Assembly: GCA_026395675.1 (NCBI GenBank)
Contig: JAPLYF010000025.1
Span: 1 to 16,219 of the forward strand
Source of the DNA: Candidatus Parcubacteria bacterium
GTDB lineage: Bacteria > Patescibacteriota > Patescibacteriia > CAIXNZ01
Length of the DNA: 16,219 nt
Reading direction: 5' to 3'
The notes beneath the pieces are model-generated. The model saw only the letters and a list, made by a program, of their open reading frames with translations. It ran no database searches and was not told the origin of the DNA. Positions 6,384 to 12,112 of this stretch are shown here, one piece after another (within the stretch, counting starts at the first letter, position 1; each line of letters begins with the position of its first letter). The translations under genes were made by a program, and so were the position numbers.

Positions 6384-6411
6384 ATTATAAATTATATTTG
6401 AATTATGTCAA
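6384..6411 (-). promoter_or_regulatory. Consensus promoter for the candidate small RNA
   Basis: On the minus strand TTGACA (6411-6406), a 16-base spacer and TATAAT (6389-6384). Both boxes are perfect, making this the best promoter in the window. The next minus-strand protein gene is more than 600 bases away, beyond two terminators, so a protein gene is not its target. Confidence 0.8.
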
Positions 6412-6423
6412 TCAATTAACGAC

Positions 6424-6519
6424 AAAAAACCCCTTTTGTCATCCAGAACGAAGTGAAAGATCCATTACATCGGTGTAATAGATTCCTCATATATATTCGG
6501 AATGACAAAAGGGTTTTTT
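6424..6519. terminator. Long hairpin after hydD, repeat family 3 copy B, likely terminator
   Basis: AAAAAACCCCTTTTGTCAT (6424-6442) pairs with ATGACAAAAGGGTTTTTT (6502-6519) with one bulged C. On the minus strand the stem ends in GGGGTTTTTT just after the hydD stop codon. The interior shares TCCATTACAT and TAGATTC with the inverted repeat at 2549-2657, so a mobile-type repeat seems to serve as terminator here. Confidence 0.65.
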
Positions 6520-6523
6520 TGTT

Positions 6524-7345
6524 TTATTTTTTCTTTTCCTGTCTTGGCTGATTTAAGGCAGCTTCAATCCTATCTCGCGCTCCAAAAAATTCCATTTTCT
6601 CTAAAATGTCAACAATACTATAATCATGATTTTGTAAAATTTTAATCAAATTCCTAATTTTCTCATCTGCCTGATCCAAAATCCCGCGGCAGGCCCAACA
6701 TTCTTGTCGTGAATTCAAGCAAACAGCATTACAGCCGGCTAAAGCAATTGGACCCAAGCAAATTTTGCCTTCTTGCAAAAGGCAGGGGTTTTTATTAATC
6801 TGGCATTCCCAGCAAACTGGATTCATTTTCAAGGCCCAGGGCTTTTTATTAATTAAATTATAAACCAAATCCAAAAAATTCTGCGCATTAATTGGGCAGC
6901 CAGGAATTACATAATCTACTTTTATTGCCTTGGGCACTTCTACCACTTCCCTGTTTTCAATGGTTTTGCAGGATTTATAAACATAACAACCGATTTTTTT
7001 ATAATCATGGTAATTCTTTATTTCCCAAACCCCGCCCAAATCAGCGCAATTGCCTAAAACAACTACAATATCAGAAATTTTTCTGATGCGTTTTAAAATA
7101 TGTAAATTTTCCTTGGTTACAGGATTACCTTCAATAAAAGCAATATCATAATGAGAACGCTCTTTTTCATCCTCAATCAAACGAAATTCATCCAATTCAA
7201 TGTATTTGGTTAATTCTAAAAATTTCTCGTGCAAATCTAAAATGGAAAACTGGCAGCCTTCGCAGCTTGTTAAGCCAAAAATAGCAACTGATGGTTTTTT
7301 CCGCCCAAGGCGGATCCGCCTCTGGCGGATATTCTTTTTAGGCAT
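6524..7345 (-). CDS. hydD: Group 3b [NiFe]-hydrogenase small (delta) subunit
   Basis: The electron-transfer subunit that partners HydA. From the ATG at 7345 it has 273 residues. Proximal [4Fe-4S] ligands are visible as TSCEGC (C28, C31), GNC (C100) and PGCP (C150). The C-terminal half has two more cysteine sets, C178-x2-C181-x6-C188-x7-C196 and C205-x3-C209-x6-C216-x2-C219, fitting medial and distal clusters. There is no Tat signal, consistent with a cytosolic enzyme. An in-frame TTG at 7363 would add six residues but overlaps the upstream gene; the ATG four bases after that gene's TGA is more likely. Codons 6-16 (IRQRRIRLGRK) are encoded by a 30-bp hairpin repeat, giving an odd basic N-terminus. 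A long hairpin terminator follows the stop. Confidence 0.94.
   Translation of the reverse strand: MPKKNIRQRRIRLGRKKPSVAIFGLTSCEGCQFSILDLHEKFLELTKYIELDEFRLIEDEKERSHYDIAFIEGNPVTKENLHILKRIRKISDIVVVLGNCADLGGVWEIKNYHDYKKIGCYVYKSCKTIENREVVEVPKAIKVDYVIPGCPINAQNFLDLVYNLINKKPWALKMNPVCWECQINKNPCLLQEGKICLGPIALAGCNAVCLNSRQECWACRGILDQADEKIRNLIKILQNHDYSIVDILEKMEFFGARDRIEAALNQPRQEKKK
7300..7329. repeat. 30-bp tandem-hairpin repeat, family 2, copy B, inside hydD
   Basis: Two adjacent 15-base hairpins, TCCGCCCAAGGCGGA (7300-7314) and TCCGCCTCTGGCGGA (7315-7329). The length is a multiple of three, so it is read through in frame as about ten basic residues before the conserved core of HydD. The layout matches copy A at 4225-4254 exactly. 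Confidence 0.8.
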
Positions 7346-7349
7346 AAAT

Positions 7350-7985
7350 TCATTCTTTAACAACTTTTAAAAATTTTGTATTAACTTTAAAAGGGATTAA
7401 TACTTCTGGCAATCTACCCTCCCACTCGTCCCACTCTTCTTTTCTAAATTCTGTTAATGGGACTGCACTCCCCCAATATTCCTTAGCATTAGCTACTATG
7501 GATTTTTCACTATTTGGATATGGAAATGCTTGATTCCAAAATGCAGCATTAACGACTAGGACATTCTTAGGGTCTAATTTTATTTCAATTGTAATTGAAT
7601 TTTTTTCATCTTTTCTCCATCCAAACCAACCGTATTGATCAGGAAAGGCATATACTACATTCCCTCTTGAAAATCCTTTGGGCGCAAATTTATTAAAAAT
7701 TTTATTGCATTCCTTATATTTTAACAACCAACCTAATTTCTGATTAACCATCTCTATGTCCGTCAAGATTTCTTGGTTTGGTTTAAGGCCGTGCCTACCG
7801 ACCTCATCTATATATTTTTCTGGGACAGTACGATACACGCTAACATAATCTTTAGGAACATCTTTTGAAAATTCTGTTTTAAATAAAGGATTATCAGGAT
7901 GCTTTTTTTTAAGCTCTGCATATCTATCTTCGATAGCTTTTATTTTTTTTAGTTCTGGGCTAGTAATTGTTTCAAATTTTGGCAT
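7350..7985 (-). CDS. Uncharacterised protein, possible ADP-ribosyltransferase-like fold
   Basis: I do not recognise this 211-residue protein with certainty. It is soluble, with a charged helical N-terminus (10-30). Segments in order: VSVYRTVPEKYIDEVGRHGL (48-67), FSRGNVVYAFPDQYG (105-119), ITIEIKLDPKNVLVVNAAFW (131-150), and LPEVLIPFKVNTKFLKVV (192-209). An early Tyr-Arg followed by GL, a central R..VY strand and a late PEVLIP glutamate resemble the R-S/Y-E layout of ART-fold proteins such as the DarT/DUF4433 group; this is inference from pattern only. It overlaps the DUF6390-like gene by 14 bases and ends 4 bases before the hydD ATG, so it is translated with hydrogenase genes. Its TGA is the only TGA stop among the genes. 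Confidence 0.75.
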   Translation of the reverse strand: MPKFETITSPELKKIKAIEDRYAELKKKHPDNPLFKTEFSKDVPKDYVSVYRTVPEKYIDEVGRHGLKPNQEILTDIEMVNQKLGWLLKYKECNKIFNKFAPKGFSRGNVVYAFPDQYGWFGWRKDEKNSITIEIKLDPKNVLVVNAAFWNQAFPYPNSEKSIVANAKEYWGSAVPLTEFRKEEWDEWEGRLPEVLIPFKVNTKFLKVVKE

Positions 7986-8757
7986 AAAAAAATTCCTTCC
8001 CTTGCTGATTAAAAATATTCAAACTTTCCAAAGTATATTTTTGCAAATTACTTAATTGTAAATTGTTAATTTTTTCACACACCCAGCCCCAGTGAATAGT
8101 GACAATATCTCCTATTTTTAAATCTTTAACAAAACTTTTATCATTAAATTGGGTCAATACTTCCCTATCAATCGCTTCGCCTAAAGTTATCTTATCATTT
8201 TTTATTATTATTGGAAGAAAATCTACGATAATACTAGATTTTTTTATTTTTTTAATTTTACCCCAGGAAATCCTGCATTCATCAATTGATTTTAAAGTAT
8301 GTATAATATTTACTTTGCCAGCACGCAACCATATATTCATGACATGAAAATTATGATGCGGCTTGGCCAAAATTGGCTGTAAGCCTAAAACTTTTTCCAC
8401 TATTCCTCTTTTGAGCTTACTTTTCAAATTTTTATCTTCTGTAAAATGGCGATACAAATTTTTTATATTAACACTTTCAGTTAAATTATTGCCCAGCCAA
8501 TAGGCCTCTACTACTTCAGGATTAAATTCATCTTTAATTTTATTTTCTCTGGCGATTAATTTCAAATAAGGATACATGACCTCGAACTCTGACAAAATTT
8601 TATTCAAATCAGAATCATATTCCTTAGCTGCGCAATATTCAAACAAACTTTTATTTTTATCTGGCCCGCAATAAGCATAATAATTGGGCATGAACGCATA
8701 TCTGGCGCAGCGCAAAGCGCCATCAATTGAATTTTGGGGAAGTAACTTGGACATCAT
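7972..8757 (-). CDS. DUF6390-like hydrogenase-associated protein
   Basis: This 261-residue protein matches what I recall of the DUF6390 family, uncharacterised proteins often found beside HypC and other hydrogenase maturation genes. Landmarks are ALRCARYAFMPNYYAYCGPD (14-33), MYPYLKLIA (61-69), VVEAYWLGN (82-90), AKPHHNFHVMNIWLR (131-145), IDECRISWGKI (about 158-168) and IGDIVTIHWGWVCE (about 216-229). The HH...H cluster and the Cys in the first and last segments could bind a metal or cofactor, but no reaction is known. It overlaps the EamA gene by 35 bases (or 32 if the second Met is used) and the next gene by 14 bases, which implies translational coupling. The context suggests a maturation or assembly role for the hydrogenase. 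Confidence 0.75.
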   Translation of the reverse strand: MMSKLLPQNSIDGALRCARYAFMPNYYAYCGPDKNKSLFEYCAAKEYDSDLNKILSEFEVMYPYLKLIARENKIKDEFNPEVVEAYWLGNNLTESVNIKNLYRHFTEDKNLKSKLKRGIVEKVLGLQPILAKPHHNFHVMNIWLRAGKVNIIHTLKSIDECRISWGKIKKIKKSSIIVDFLPIIIKNDKITLGEAIDREVLTQFNDKSFVKDLKIGDIVTIHWGWVCEKINNLQLSNLQKYTLESLNIFNQQGKEFFYAKI

Positions 8758-9634
8758 TTATTTTTCTTACTGAATAAATTATCAGCACACAAGCCAAAGT
8801 AATCAAAAGCGATCCCCCAATTTGATAAATATTAAATTTATGGGTATTTATAATCTCTAAACAAGTAGTAATCGGCGAAGCCAAAACTAAAATTGAAGTC
8901 ACAGTTACAGCTGGCAAATATTTTAAAGCTTTATACCAGGTTAAAACATAGCCTAAAAGCAAAACCGAACTAATGGCGACCCAAACCCATTGATTTGAAT
9001 TTAAAGTTATTAAATTTTGAATCTGGCTTGTAGCTGCCAAATATGCTAAAAGAATTATTGAACCAAAAAACATTCTGGCCCAAGCCACTATTTCCGAATC
9101 AATATTTCTTAAAACCTTTTTAGCTATCACAAATTCTATTGCCCACATTAAAGTAGCGACTAGAACCAAAAATTCGCCATATCCATAATTAAAAAATTTA
9201 AAACCTAGCATAACAAAATTTCCAAAAAATAATAAAGCTAGTGCCAGATACTGCAACTTGCCAATTTTTTCTCTTAAAAAATAGATCGCCAATAAACTTA
9301 CCCAGATAAATAATGTTTTATGAATAAAAGCCGCGCTACTAGCACTAGTTAAACTCAACCCCTTAAAAAATAAGAGAAAGGGCGCGCTGCCGCCAATAAT
9401 CCCGATTAAGCCTAATTTTAACCAGTCAGCCCTAGCAACATTTCTTATTTTATTAAACAAAAAAGGAGTTAAAACCAAGGCAGTTAAAATTATCCCCACT
9501 AATAAATTTTTACTAGTGGTAAAAACATCAGAATTACTGATTGCCTGGACTGCGAATTTATTAAGAAAAACTGAAACACCAGATATCAAAGCAGTCCCTA
9601 AAACCAGATATAGGCCTTTATTTGTTTTTTTCAT
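8723..9634 (-). CDS. EamA-family (DMT) transporter
   Basis: A 303-residue inner-membrane protein with about ten hydrophobic segments, arranged as two EamA repeats. The first runs about 7-145 (GTALISGVSVFLNKF start, GGSAPFLLFFKGLSLTSAS, LFIWVSLLAIYFLREKIGK) and the second about 153-292 (ATLMWAIEFVIAKKVL start, TVTSILVLASPITTCLEI). The LREKIG and SAA..IHKT segments are typical of drug/metabolite transporters. Substrate cannot be told from sequence. It overlaps the 3' end of hypC by 17 bases and the start of the DUF6390-like gene by 35, so it belongs to the hydrogenase accessory operon; export or import of a metabolite or metal tied to the enzyme is possible. Confidence 0.88.
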   Translation of the reverse strand: MKKTNKGLYLVLGTALISGVSVFLNKFAVQAISNSDVFTTSKNLLVGIILTALVLTPFLFNKIRNVARADWLKLGLIGIIGGSAPFLLFFKGLSLTSASSAAFIHKTLFIWVSLLAIYFLREKIGKLQYLALALLFFGNFVMLGFKFFNYGYGEFLVLVATLMWAIEFVIAKKVLRNIDSEIVAWARMFFGSIILLAYLAATSQIQNLITLNSNQWVWVAISSVLLLGYVLTWYKALKYLPAVTVTSILVLASPITTCLEIINTHKFNIYQIGGSLLITLACVLIIYSVRKINDVQVTSPKFN

Positions 9635-9836
9635 AATTATATAAATTAATAATTTGCTTAGCTTCTTTATTAGTAATTTTTTGGATAGCCATATTATTTA
9701 AAACCAAAATCCAATCGCCTTTTTTTAAATTCTTTAACAAACTTAAATCAATTTCTATCTCTCTTTTATTGGCTGAATTAACCACGGCTTTTTGCCCTTT
9801 AATATTATTGATTTTATAGGGAATACTTAAACACAT
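9618..9836 (-). CDS. hypC: HypC/HupF hydrogenase assembly chaperone
   Basis: HypC carries the Fe(CN)2CO unit from HypD and holds the large subunit during nickel insertion. This 72-residue protein starts MCLSIP, the family signature whose Cys2 is essential after Met removal, and continues with the OB-fold pattern (AVVNSANKREIEIDLSLL, then KKGDWILVLNNMAIQKI). Length is close to the usual 75-90. It is the first gene of an overlapping set with the EamA, DUF6390-like and 211-residue genes, leading to hydD. It is divergent from the plus-strand gene at 9928. HypD, HypE and HypF, needed for the cofactor, are outside the window. Confidence 0.93.
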   Translation of the reverse strand: MCLSIPYKINNIKGQKAVVNSANKREIEIDLSLLKNLKKGDWILVLNNMAIQKITNKEAKQIINLYNYEKNK

Positions 9837-9848
9837 AAAATTTAAAAA

Positions 9849-9876
9849 TTGACAGGAGCTCTTAAAATTGTATAAA
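9849..9876 (+). promoter_or_regulatory. Sigma70-type promoter of the 76-residue zinc protein
   Basis: TTGACA (9849-9854), a 16-base spacer and TATAAA (9871-9876). The start site would be near 9883, directly before the inverted repeat at 9884-9904. It lies within the divergent intergenic region shared with hypC. Confidence 0.75.
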
Positions 9877-9883
9877 ATTTAAA

Positions 9884-9904
9884 TGTCACAAAGGGACTGT
9901 GACA
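9884..9904 (+). promoter_or_regulatory. Inverted repeat at the transcription start
   Basis: TGTCACA (9884-9890) and TGTGACA (9898-9904) are perfect inverted arms around AAGGGAC. Sitting at about +1 to +21, it could be a repressor operator or a 5' hairpin in the leader. It ends 13 bases before the Shine-Dalgarno. Confidence 0.6.
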
Positions 9905-9927
9905 AAAAATAAACCAAGGAGGGAATA

Positions 9928-10158
9928 ATGCCAACAATCAAAGCCGTAGAGAATGAAAATCCAGAAAAAGAAGTGATCTGCCCTTTTTGCGGACAGAAAT
10001 TCTTGACCACAAACCCGGAAAACTTTCCCCTGCCCAAGCATAAAAATCCATTTAACGGTAAAGACCCTGATAAAGTCGGGTTTTGCGTTGGCGAGGGGAA
10101 AAAAGGAATTTTAAATAGAATTAAGCCAAAACTTGCTGTTATGCAGAACCAAACCTAA
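9928..10158 (+). CDS. Small probable zinc-binding protein
   Basis: I do not recognise a family for this 76-residue protein. It contains ICPFCGQKF (C18, C21), then LPKHKNPF (H38) and GFCVGEGKKG (C53), a possible C-x2-C-x16-H-x14-C zinc site, followed by a basic tail. Like the gene at 5933 it is on the plus strand, has its own promoter, a full AAGGAGGG ribosome site a few bases before the ATG, and its own terminator. The ICPFCGQKF beginning is loosely like CTICGGNF in the 81-residue protein, so the two may belong to one functional class. It separates hypC from the gene at 10203. Confidence 0.8.
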   Translation: MPTIKAVENENPEKEVICPFCGQKFLTTNPENFPLPKHKNPFNGKDPDKVGFCVGEGKKGILNRIKPKLAVMQNQT

Positions 10159-10173
10159 TATTTAGTCCCCGCC

Positions 10174-10206
10174 AGCTGGATCATCTGATCCAGCTTTATT
10201 TTTTAT
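10174..10206 (+). terminator. Intrinsic terminator of the 76-residue gene
   Basis: AGCTGGATC (10174-10182), loop ATCT, GATCCAGCT (10187-10195), then TTATTTTTTATTTT. It reaches into the stop codon of the convergent minus-strand gene. Confidence 0.85.
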
Positions 10207-10598
10207 TTTAATTTACGATAAGCTTTGGCATCGCCATATTCTAAAAAATCCTGATGGTGTTCTGGCGGGATAAAATTCGGGTCTTTGGCATGCTTAATGC
10301 CGCACCAATATTTTTCAGTTTCAGCGGCAATGACTGTAAAATAATGCGCCAAACCATTAGCATAACCGCAATACGCGCAATATATTTTTTCATACCAGAT
10401 TAAATATTGCAACTTATGACGGTCAATCTTTATATACTGGGAACGCATAATAATAGGAATTTTATAAAGCCGAAAGCAAATCTGGTGATACATTTCTAAA
10501 CAAAGATCGAAAATCACCAATGGAAAAATCATAAAATAAACTACTGGCATTGATAGCAAATGGCGAAAAACTCTTTCTGGATATTTTTTGTATTCCAT
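10203..10598 (-). CDS. YCGYANG-motif membrane-associated protein
   Basis: This 131-residue protein has a hydrophobic helix at about 17-33 and a possible second near 40-50, then a Cys/His-rich region: IYCAYCGYANG (72-82), YWCGIKHA (97-104) and PPEHHQDF (111-118). I recall CAYCGYANG...YWCxIKH proteins as a conserved uncharacterised bacterial family; no function is assigned. C74, C77, C99, H103 and the HH pair could bind a metal. It follows hydG after a 63-base gap with a short repeat, and converges with the plus-strand gene ending at 10158. The start is ATG at 10598 without a Shine-Dalgarno. Its place between hydG and hypC might mean a link to the hydrogenase, or chance. Confidence 0.8.
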   Translation of the reverse strand: MEYKKYPERVFRHLLSMPVVYFMIFPLVIFDLCLEMYHQICFRLYKIPIIMRSQYIKIDRHKLQYLIWYEKIYCAYCGYANGLAHYFTVIAAETEKYWCGIKHAKDPNFIPPEHHQDFLEYGDAKAYRKLK

Positions 10599-10627
10599 AA
10601 ATTATTAGTAGATTAGTAAAATATTCG

Positions 10628-10649
10628 TCCCAAAGGGATCCCCTCGGGA
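10628..10649. repeat. Short tandem-hairpin repeat, family 2, copy C
   Basis: Two adjacent 11-base hairpins: TCCCAAAGGGA (10628-10638) and TCCCCTCGGGA (10639-10649). Same loop logic (AAA, then CTC) as copies A and B but with shorter arms. Confidence 0.6.
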
Positions 10650-10661
10650 TAGATTAGTATC

Positions 10662-11474
10662 CTAAATCGGGCTAAGCCAACTCTTAAAATTCATTAATTC
10701 AGCATAAGAAAAAACCGGACCGTCTTTGCAAACATATTTTGTGCCAATGGCGCAGTGCTGACACACACCCTGGCCGCAATCCATATGGCGCTCCAAAGAA
10801 ATAAAAATATTTTCCGGCTTAAAGCCCTTGTCCAGCATTTTGGCTAAAACAAATTTATACATTATGGGCGGACCGCACATAAAAGCAATGGCATCAGCTG
10901 GAATATCTTTGACATCAAATAAAGTCGTAACTAAACCCTTGGCATATTTAGAAGTCAATGGTTTTTCCAAGGTTAAACTAAGTTCGCAAACATTTTTCCA
11001 GGCCGGATATTCTTTGGCATAAAGCAAAGTGCTTTCATCGCGACAGCCATAAAAAATATAAACTTTATTATATTTCTTGGGATTTTCAAGAGCATCCAGA
11101 ATAAGCGGCCGCAAAGGCGGGATGCCAATCCCGCCTACCACTATTAAAACATTTTTTCCCTTAGCTAAATCAATTGGAAAAGAACGGCCATATGGCCCCC
11201 GAATACCTATTAAATCCCCTTTTTTCTTGTTATGGAGCTCCGAAGTTAAAGTCCCTACCTTTCTAACAGTTATTTGTATACTTTTCTTATCATTCATTTC
11301 CGAAGCAATACCAAAAATAGCTTCGCCAAAACCAGGGATTGAAGCCATGACATATTGGCCTGGCTCAAACGAAAACCCCTTATAAGGCAAACTTAAAGTA
11401 AAGGTCTTGGAATCAGACGCTTCTGGTGTGACTTTTAATATTTTACAATTGTAAGTCTTGTATTCGTTTAACAT
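10662..11474 (-). CDS. hydG: Group 3b hydrogenase gamma subunit, FAD/NAD(P)-binding
   Basis: The diaphorase subunit that exchanges electrons between NAD(P)(H) and the iron-sulfur chain. The 270-residue protein has a ferredoxin-reductase-type FAD domain (about 1-100; EPGQYVMASIPG, then IRGPYGRSFP), a nucleotide-binding domain with VVGGIGIPPLRPLI (112-125), CRDESTLLY (144-152) and FMCGPPIMYK (198-207), and a C-terminal [2Fe-2S] site C233-x4-C238-x2-C241-x7-C249. This matches Pyrococcus HydG as I recall it, down to LERHMDCGQGVCQHC and KDGPVFSYAEL. The flavin motif is FGIAS, where many relatives have RxYS, PISIC or similar. The GNAT gene lies 50 bases upstream and the YCGYANG gene downstream; no Shine-Dalgarno. 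Confidence 0.95.
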   Translation of the reverse strand: MLNEYKTYNCKILKVTPEASDSKTFTLSLPYKGFSFEPGQYVMASIPGFGEAIFGIASEMNDKKSIQITVRKVGTLTSELHNKKKGDLIGIRGPYGRSFPIDLAKGKNVLIVVGGIGIPPLRPLILDALENPKKYNKVYIFYGCRDESTLLYAKEYPAWKNVCELSLTLEKPLTSKYAKGLVTTLFDVKDIPADAIAFMCGPPIMYKFVLAKMLDKGFKPENIFISLERHMDCGQGVCQHCAIGTKYVCKDGPVFSYAELMNFKSWLSPI

Positions 11475-11524
11475 AGTTAATCAATAATAGTCAGGTCTAA
11501 TTTCTAATTTTTAATGATTAATTT

Positions 11525-11998
11525 TTATAAATCAAATTCTAAAATCATTGAATGCTCTTTAAATCCATTCCTTTTATAGAATTTTATACCTAATTCATTT
11601 TGGGCACTCACTTCCACGACAATCTTTCCTGCCTTTTTTCCTTTACTCCAATTTATAAATTCATTAAAAAGTTTCGTGCCAATGCCAAATGATCGATATG
11701 CTTCATCTATAAAAGTATTTTCTAACTCAACGGTAATCGGCATTATTCGGTAGGGTTCTCTTTCGCTTAACCCTCCGGCCAGATAACCCACGATTTTATC
11801 ATTGACAAAAGCAATAAATACACAACCGTCATTATTAGAAATTCTATCAGTAAAATATTTTGTACCCTCTTTGCCCAAAGTCCAATTTAAATTTAGCAAC
11901 TTATCATATTCACGATATTCTTTTTCAAAAAGTTTTAAATTTAAACTCTGTATATCCTTTAAATTCTTCAGAGTTGCTCGTTGAATTATTACCTCCAT
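11525..11998 (-). CDS. GNAT-family N-acetyltransferase
   Basis: A 157-residue cytosolic acyltransferase of the GNAT superfamily, using acetyl-CoA. The order of elements is typical: IQRATLKNLKDIQSL (5-19), CVFIAFVNDKIVGYLAG (59-75), then the acetyl-CoA loop in IDEAYRSFGIGTKLFNEF (96-113) with R-x-x-G-I-G, a slight variant of Q/RxxGxG, then VEVSAQNELGIKFYKRNGF (128-146). The substrate is unknown; N-terminal, amino-acid or polyamine acetylation are all possible. It sits between hydB and hydG, splitting a normally contiguous pair, with a double-hairpin repeat on its upstream side. A weak AAAAGA precedes the ATG. Confidence 0.88.
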   Translation of the reverse strand: MEVIIQRATLKNLKDIQSLNLKLFEKEYREYDKLLNLNWTLGKEGTKYFTDRISNNDGCVFIAFVNDKIVGYLAGGLSEREPYRIMPITVELENTFIDEAYRSFGIGTKLFNEFINWSKGKKAGKIVVEVSAQNELGIKFYKRNGFKEHSMILEFDL

Positions 11999-12054
11999 AT
12001 TATCTTTTACTCTTTAAAAATTAAATCGTTGATTAATCATATTTGAACTTTACA

Positions 12055-12105
12055 GGGGACTTTAGTCCCCGTAAAAACACAATTAATCCGCGGACTAAAG
12101 TCCGC
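12055..12105. repeat. Double-hairpin repeat, family 1, copy E
   Basis: GGGGAC-TTTA-GTCCCC (12055-12070) and GCGGAC-TAAA-GTCCGC (12090-12105) are two perfect hairpins with a 19-base linker. It sits between hydB and the GNAT gene. Confidence 0.8.
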
Positions 12106-12112
12106 TATAACA

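Noticed and set aside
7350..7352. TGA read as glycine (code 25, as in Gracilibacteria/SR1)
   Set aside because: Reading through adds only a few residues before TAA, and no other gene contains an in-frame TGA. The standard code fits.
7346..7363. TTG at 7363 as the start of hydD
   Set aside because: It would overlap the end of the upstream gene and add six unconserved residues; the ATG at 7345, four bases after that gene's stop, is simpler.
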